The notes under the pieces are model-generated. The model did no database searches. It saw only the letters and a program-made list of their open reading frames with translations, and was not told the DNA's origin. This document shows, in pieces, positions 59,416 through 64,000 of a stretch of 64,000 nucleotides of DNA. Both the position numbers and the translations under genes were made by a program. Origin of the DNA: an uncultured Prevotellaceae bacterium (GTDB lineage Bacteria > Bacteroidota > Bacteroidia > Bacteroidales > Bacteroidaceae); the NCBI GenBank assembly GCA_900315105.1, contig OMXX01000026.1, positions 1 to 64,000 on the forward strand, given 5' to 3'. The stretch's first letter is position 1. The number at the start of each line of letters is the position of its first letter.

Positions 59416-60107
59416 AATACGCGGTTGTTACAGGTGGCACATCGGGAATTGGTTTAGGTGTTGCTAAGATGTTGATAAGCAAGGGCTATTATGTATTCGC
59501 AACGTATGTTGGTCCAGATTTCACGGAAACGATAGAAAACTTCGAGGCTATCAAGACTGATCAGACAAACCGTGAGGAGGTATATCGGTTTATCAATTAT
59601 GTAAAGAGTAAGACTGATCATTTGGATTGTCTCCATTGCAATGCCGGAATGAGTATTCGTAAGTCATTCACGGAATATACAGACAGAGATTGGGACATGA
59701 TGATGGAAGTTGCCGTAAACTCACACTATATCATGTGTCGTGAGTTATTTCCAATCATCCCTGCTGGAAGTCGCATACTTTTCACAGGTTCTCAGATGGG
59801 AATCAATCCTCATGGCATGATTTTGGCTTATGGCGTTACAAAATCAGCAGTACACGCATTATGTAAGAACCTTGTCAAGGAATTTGAAGGAACTGGAACC
59901 ACAGTAAATGCCGTTGTCCCAGGCTTCGTTGAGACCCCTTGGCAAAAAGAGAAGCCTGAAGAGATAAAGCAGAACATTTACAGAAAAACTGCCATCCATC
60001 GTTTTGCCACAATTGATGAGGTTGTTGATGCATTCCGCTTCTGTATAGATAATCCATTTGTCAACGGCAGTCTGATAGAGGTGAATGGAGGATATTCGTA
60101 TAAATAA
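59412..60107 (+). CDS. Short-chain dehydrogenase/reductase
   Basis: A 231-residue classical SDR: VTGGTSGIGLGVAKML cofactor site, LHCNAGMS, catalytic Ser in FTGSQMG, YGVTKSAV (Tyr/Lys) and VNAVVPGFVETPW. The start is GTG at 59412, overlapping the previous stop (GTGA). It probably supplies a keto/hydroxy step of the sugar or polyol made by this cluster. Confidence 0.85.
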   Translation: MKYAVVTGGTSGIGLGVAKMLISKGYYVFATYVGPDFTETIENFEAIKTDQTNREEVYRFINYVKSKTDHLDCLHCNAGMSIRKSFTEYTDRDWDMMMEVAVNSHYIMCRELFPIIPAGSRILFTGSQMGINPHGMILAYGVTKSAVHALCKNLVKEFEGTGTTVNAVVPGFVETPWQKEKPEEIKQNIYRKTAIHRFATIDEVVDAFRFCIDNPFVNGSLIEVNGGYSYK

Positions 60108-60634
60108 ATACAGATTAAACAGTGAGGAAATCTGTGAAAAGTATCGGAAGAGCACCACTCTTTTTTTCGTAAAATCGTATGAGTGCAATAGTTTCATATC
60201 ATATAAGAAGAAACTGAATCTCAAGATGTCATTAATGGAATTCTTGAGCTCATCTCTGGTAACGAACTTATTGATTTTACAATAATAGATTTATTGTACT
60301 CATTCAGATATTTTTCCTGTAAAGTAATAAATATGAATGTATTTTATATATCCACCCCAATCAAAATGAAATAGATGGATATAGTCATAATATTACGAAA
60401 GTAAATAGTTCTATTCATTTTTCGTGAAATTTTCGTTATATATGGGATTTATAGATGATATAGTAAGCCTATTCATTGAATATTTTTTATAATTCATATG
60501 CTTTTCGTTTTATAACATTCTGTGAATGATGTACATGAAATAAAATGCCTGATATCAAACAGGATTCTTTATTAACGGAATAATTCCTCTTCTTCATAAA
60601 ATTGTAGGAGGACGTATTGATTTGTTTTATATTA
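60108..60634. other. AT-rich gap, possibly with gene debris
   Basis: No intact gene. The plus-strand frames read SEEICEKYRKSTTLFFVKSY (60085-60210) and, in another frame, SQDVINGILELISGNELIDF (about 60216-60275), which could be two halves of a frameshifted small gene. The remainder is AT-rich with no clear signal. Confidence 0.3.
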
Positions 60635-62179
60635 ATGATTGAAAATAGCACGTATATAAAATCTGCAAATAAGCGTATTGCTCGAAATAGTATTTTTATG
60701 AGCATTCGTATGGTAATTGTATTGTGTTTGACATTTTACACAACAAGAGTTGTATTATCGGTACTGGGAGTTGATGATTATGGAGTCTATAATGTTGTTT
60801 GCGGATTTGTTAGTATGTTTTCCTTTCTTACCGGATCAATGTCAAATGGGATACAACGATTTTTTAATTACGAACTAGGGAAAAATGGAGAAGAAGGGGC
60901 AAATAAGGTTTACAATACTGCTGTTATTATACAATTGATAATAGCAACAATTATAATTATTTTTATTGAAATTATAGGAAATTGGTATTTACATAATAAA
61001 ATGGTTATTCCATTAAGTCGAATGTATGCAGCAGAATGTATTTTTCAATTTGCTATTTTAAGTTTTTCGTTCAATATATTACAGGCTCCCTTCTTGGCTG
61101 CAATAATGGCTCATGAGAAGATGGATTTTTATGCAATGATTAGTATTCTTGATGCCATACTAAAGCTCGCTATAGCGTTTCTTTTGACATTTTTGAGTGG
61201 AGATAACTTGATTATTTATGGTTTTCTTTTTTCTTTAATAAGTTTTTTTAATTTTTTCGTGTATTATATTTATGCAAGGTTGCGTTTTGATGAGATTAGA
61301 ATAAAATGGACATTTCATAAGGAATTGTTTTTTTCCATGATTGGTTTTTCTGGATGGAATTTTTTTGGCTCATTTGCAAGCGTTATGAAAGAGCAAGGCA
61401 TGAATCTTGTCTTAAACCTCTTTTATGGTCCTGTCGTGAATGCTGCAAGAGGTGTGTCGCATCAAATTAATGCGGGTTTGCAAGCTTTTGTGCAAAATAT
61501 AAGCATACCTGTACGACCACAGGTTATACAATCGTATGCGAAAGAAGATTATAATCGTTGTTTAAAATTATTTTTTAGTATCAGCAAGTTAAGTTGTTGC
61601 TTTATTTTTTTATTATCATTTCCTGTAATACTAGAAATTGACTATATTTTGCATTTGTGGTTAGGAAATAATATTCCTGATCATACTCATAATTTTGTTG
61701 CTATTATTATTCTTGTTACTTATGTTAATAATCTAAATGCTCCAGTATCAGCAATAGTTCATGCATCTGGTAAAATGAAAGTATATCAAACTGTAACTAG
61801 TTTAATTTCATTAATGTGCATCCCGACTGCTTATGTTTTAATGAAGTTGGGATATTCCTCAGAAGTTGCATTATTTATGGTTTTTGTTTTTTGTGCGATT
61901 TCACAGTTCGTAGCTTTAAAAATACTCCAAGGAATGGTGACTTTTAGACTTTATGATTATTATCAAATAGTATTAAAGCCTTTCTTTACTCTCGTTATAG
62001 TTACATTTATATTTCCTTTGTTACCTCGATATTTTATGGATGAGTCTATTATTAGAGTATTGATTGTTTTTGCTATTTCTTTTGTTACGATAGGTTGGAG
62101 CTTTTATTATATTGTGTTAGATAAAAGTGAAAAAGGACTAGTTATAGAACTGTATAATCAGAAATTGAAAAGAAAATAA
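60635..62179 (+). CDS. wzx: Wzx-type polysaccharide flippase
   Basis: A 514-residue membrane protein with 12-14 helices of the MOP superfamily: RIARNSIFMSIRMVIVLCLT, VLSVLGVDDYGVYNVVCGFV, FFGSFASVMKEQGMNLVLNL. It probably flips lipid-linked glycan repeats across the inner membrane. ATG at 60635 is preferred to a TTG six codons upstream. Markedly AT-rich compared with neighbours, as is usual for flippases. Its stop overlaps the aminotransferase start (TAATG). Confidence 0.85.
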   Translation: MIENSTYIKSANKRIARNSIFMSIRMVIVLCLTFYTTRVVLSVLGVDDYGVYNVVCGFVSMFSFLTGSMSNGIQRFFNYELGKNGEEGANKVYNTAVIIQLIIATIIIIFIEIIGNWYLHNKMVIPLSRMYAAECIFQFAILSFSFNILQAPFLAAIMAHEKMDFYAMISILDAILKLAIAFLLTFLSGDNLIIYGFLFSLISFFNFFVYYIYARLRFDEIRIKWTFHKELFFSMIGFSGWNFFGSFASVMKEQGMNLVLNLFYGPVVNAARGVSHQINAGLQAFVQNISIPVRPQVIQSYAKEDYNRCLKLFFSISKLSCCFIFLLSFPVILEIDYILHLWLGNNIPDHTHNFVAIIILVTYVNNLNAPVSAIVHASGKMKVYQTVTSLISLMCIPTAYVLMKLGYSSEVALFMVFVFCAISQFVALKILQGMVTFRLYDYYQIVLKPFFTLVIVTFIFPLLPRYFMDESIIRVLIVFAISFVTIGWSFYYIVLDKSEKGLVIELYNQKLKRK

Positions 62180-63282
62180 TGAATAATAGTAGAGGGCATG
62201 AGGACGAACAGTTCCTCAAACAATACTATAGTCGCTATGGTGGCTTTTGGGTGTATCCTGATATGCTTGATTACTGCTATCTCGTAAACCCATATTTCAA
62301 TCGTTCTGGTATTCTTGACGAAATGGAAGCGAACTTCCGAATGCTTGTAAGTGAATATCCTGCAGGTATGGGAGTGAATTCAAAACTTGCCAGCGAATGT
62401 TGGAATATTAAGCAAGAGTATATCATCCCAGGCAACGGCGCAGCAGAACTGATAAAGATTCTGATGGAGAACCAAAAAGGTAAGGTTGGTGTTATACGTC
62501 CTACTTTTGAGGAATATCCAAACCGTATGCCTGATGAGCAGGTAATTACCTTTGTCCCTCAAAACGAGACCTTCCGTTACGGAGCTGATGATTTGATAGA
62601 ATTCTTCGGGAAGAATCCTGTGGACACCCTTCTGCTAATCAATCCAGATAATCCTTCGGGGAATTTCATTCCTATGGAGGGAATATTGAAGCTTGCAGTA
62701 TGGACGAAGCAGATGGGGATGGGGTTCATTCTTGACGAGAGTTTTGTTGATTTCAGTGAGGGCTATGAGAACAACACATGCTTGAACAATGAATTATTAG
62801 AAGAAAATCCGCACATGTGTGTGATGAAATCAATATCAAAGAGCTACGGCGTACCAGGTCTTCGTCTTGGTATCCTTTGTAGTTCTGATACTGCGTTCAT
62901 AGCAAAAATGAAGAAGCAGGTTAGCATCTGGAATATAAACTCGTTTGCAGAGTTCTTCATGCAGATTTATCCAAAGTATCGTGAGAACTATAAGAAAGCC
63001 TGTGATCAGTTTATAAAGGCGCGTGAGGATTTCGAAGTGGAATTGAAGAAAATACCATTTATAAAAGTGATGCCATCTCAGGCAAACTATTTCTTCCTTG
63101 AAGTTCTAGCACCATATAAACCAAAGGAACTGTGCGCAATATTATTGAAGAAATATAACATCCTTGCTTCTGCCTGTTTGGCAAAGAAAGGTATTGAACC
63201 TAACCGCTACATGCGTATTGCTGTACGAAATCACGAGGATAACGAACAGTTCATAAAAGCACTAAAAGAACTTATAAAATGA
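62179..63282 (+). CDS. Class I/II PLP-dependent aminotransferase (HisC/CobD-like)
   Basis: A 367-residue PLP enzyme: GNGAAELIKIL, INPDNPSGNFIP, DESFVDFS, and the Schiff-base lysine in SISKSYGVPGLRLG. It is related to histidinol-phosphate aminotransferase and threonine-phosphate decarboxylase. In this cluster it may make an amino-alcohol phosphate or aminated precursor for the nucleotidyltransferases; this is inference. It overlaps the next gene by ATGA. Confidence 0.8.
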   Translation: MNNSRGHEDEQFLKQYYSRYGGFWVYPDMLDYCYLVNPYFNRSGILDEMEANFRMLVSEYPAGMGVNSKLASECWNIKQEYIIPGNGAAELIKILMENQKGKVGVIRPTFEEYPNRMPDEQVITFVPQNETFRYGADDLIEFFGKNPVDTLLLINPDNPSGNFIPMEGILKLAVWTKQMGMGFILDESFVDFSEGYENNTCLNNELLEENPHMCVMKSISKSYGVPGLRLGILCSSDTAFIAKMKKQVSIWNINSFAEFFMQIYPKYRENYKKACDQFIKAREDFEVELKKIPFIKVMPSQANYFFLEVLAPYKPKELCAILLKKYNILASACLAKKGIEPNRYMRIAVRNHEDNEQFIKALKELIK

Positions 63283-64000
63283 TAAGAGTCTGTATTTGTG
63301 GTGGCGGTTCATTAGGTCATGTATGTGCAGGAATTCTTGCTTCACAAAAAGATGTTGTTGTCAATTTGTTTACACGAAAGCCTGAGCAATGGTCGCATAA
63401 GATAAAGGTTACAGATCTTAATGGTAAGGTGTTTAATGGAGATATTGCCATTATAAGTAATAAAGCAGAAGAAGCATTAAAAGACTGTGATATCGTGTTT
63501 CTTTGTCTTCCGGGTTTTGCTATAGAGGAAACTCTCATTTCAATTAAGCCATTTGTTGGCAAAGCAACAGTCGGTTCCATAGTTTGTAGCACAGGCTTTT
63601 TCTTTGCTGCACATAGGATACTAGGTGAAGGAGCAAAACTCTTTGGCTTTCAACGAGTGCCTTATATAGCACGTACGAGTGAATATGGTCATTCTGCGAA
63701 TCTACTTGGTTATAAAGCTCAATTAGCGATAGCGTGTGAGAATACAGAGAATGTGGAAGATTTTAGGCAGTTGATAGAGAAACTATGGATGACCCCAACA
63801 ATACTTCTCTCTTCTCATTATGAGGTATCGCTTACCAATAGTAATCCAATACTTCATACTGGACGTCTGTATTCTATGTGGAAAGATTGGAATGGTGAAA
63901 TCTATGATCATATGATTCTTTTCTACAAAGAATGGACGATAGAGTCAAGTCAGGTGCTAGTAGACATGGATGCTGAATTCATGCAGCTTCTTGATGTCCT
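63279..64000 (+). CDS. Octopine/nopaline dehydrogenase-like NAD(P) enzyme (partial at window end)
   Basis: Opens with MIRVCICGGGSLGHVCAGIL, an N-terminal Rossmann glycine motif, followed by CDIVFLCLPGFAIEETLI and GSIVCSTGFFF. A second domain contains LTNSNPILHTGRLY, a pattern of the octopine/opine dehydrogenase helical domain. The frame runs open to the window edge (240 codons). Opine dehydrogenases join an amino acid to a 2-oxo acid; ketopantoate reductase-like alternatives exist. It overlaps the aminotransferase stop. Confidence 0.7.
   Translation, partial: MIRVCICGGGSLGHVCAGILASQKDVVVNLFTRKPEQWSHKIKVTDLNGKVFNGDIAIISNKAEEALKDCDIVFLCLPGFAIEETLISIKPFVGKATVGSIVCSTGFFFAAHRILGEGAKLFGFQRVPYIARTSEYGHSANLLGYKAQLAIACENTENVEDFRQLIEKLWMTPTILLSSHYEVSLTNSNPILHTGRLYSMWKDWNGEIYDHMILFYKEWTIESSQVLVDMDAEFMQLLDV

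Overview
The window looks like a Bacteroidales chromosome, most probably Prevotellaceae (Prevotella/Segatella-like). The reasons are the many TAnnTTTG -7 promoter boxes, the absence of Shine-Dalgarno sequences, the gene families present (TonB receptors, GH3/GH31 enzymes, DUF4332, MORN and GxxExxY proteins) and the fused anaerobic cobalamin enzymes CbiH-CbiC, CbiE-CbiT, CbiG-CbiF and CbiJ-CbiD. I found no rRNA, tRNA or CRISPR array.

Layout. 1-1005: an IS3-type transposase remnant and repeat-rich DNA. 1-10.8 kb: housekeeping and envelope genes (DinB-like protein, CPA2 antiporter, peptidase T, PfkB kinase, a lipoprotein, a DUF4332 protein, Mla-type lipid transporter, LptB). 11.2-17.1 kb, minus strand: late cobalamin genes cobQ-cobD-cbiB-cobU-cobT-cobS (nucleotide loop assembly). 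17.7-28.8 kb, plus strand: a TonB receptor followed by the corrin-ring genes cbiHC, cbiET, cbiGF, cbiJD, a BtuC permease and cbiA. 29-30.9 kb: a candidate structured RNA and a secreted MORN-repeat protein. 31-36.6 kb, minus strand: a cobalamin riboswitch driving btuB, a lipoprotein CbiK chelatase, cbiL and a BtuF-like protein. 36.8-44.9 kb: trigger factor, a Dabb protein, a GT2 enzyme, Mfd and a sodium:solute symporter. 45-46.6 kb: a two-gene insertion flanked by a duplicated symporter 3' end. 46.6-47.7 kb: a repeat island. 48.3-53.7 kb: GH3 and GH31 glycosidases. 54.4-64 kb: a surface-glycan cluster (sugar-acid kinase, UDP-glucuronate epimerase, nucleotidyltransferases, SDR, Wzx flippase, aminotransferase, opine-type dehydrogenase) that runs off the right edge.

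The three cobalamin units together cover cobalt insertion through cobalamin phosphate by the anaerobic route. Not seen here: the uroporphyrinogen-III methyltransferase, the corrinoid adenosyltransferase, the BtuD ATPase and the terminal phosphatase.

The most unusual content is in the repeats. GC-rich palindromic arms occur as inverted pairs at gene borders, and also in frame inside cobD, cobQ, cbiET, cbiA and mfd, at the N-termini of three Cbi proteins and in a lipoprotein signal peptide. A second class consists of short words spaced exactly 11 bp apart. The best case, at 17361-17475, has five copies of TACCATW and five of its complement arranged symmetrically.
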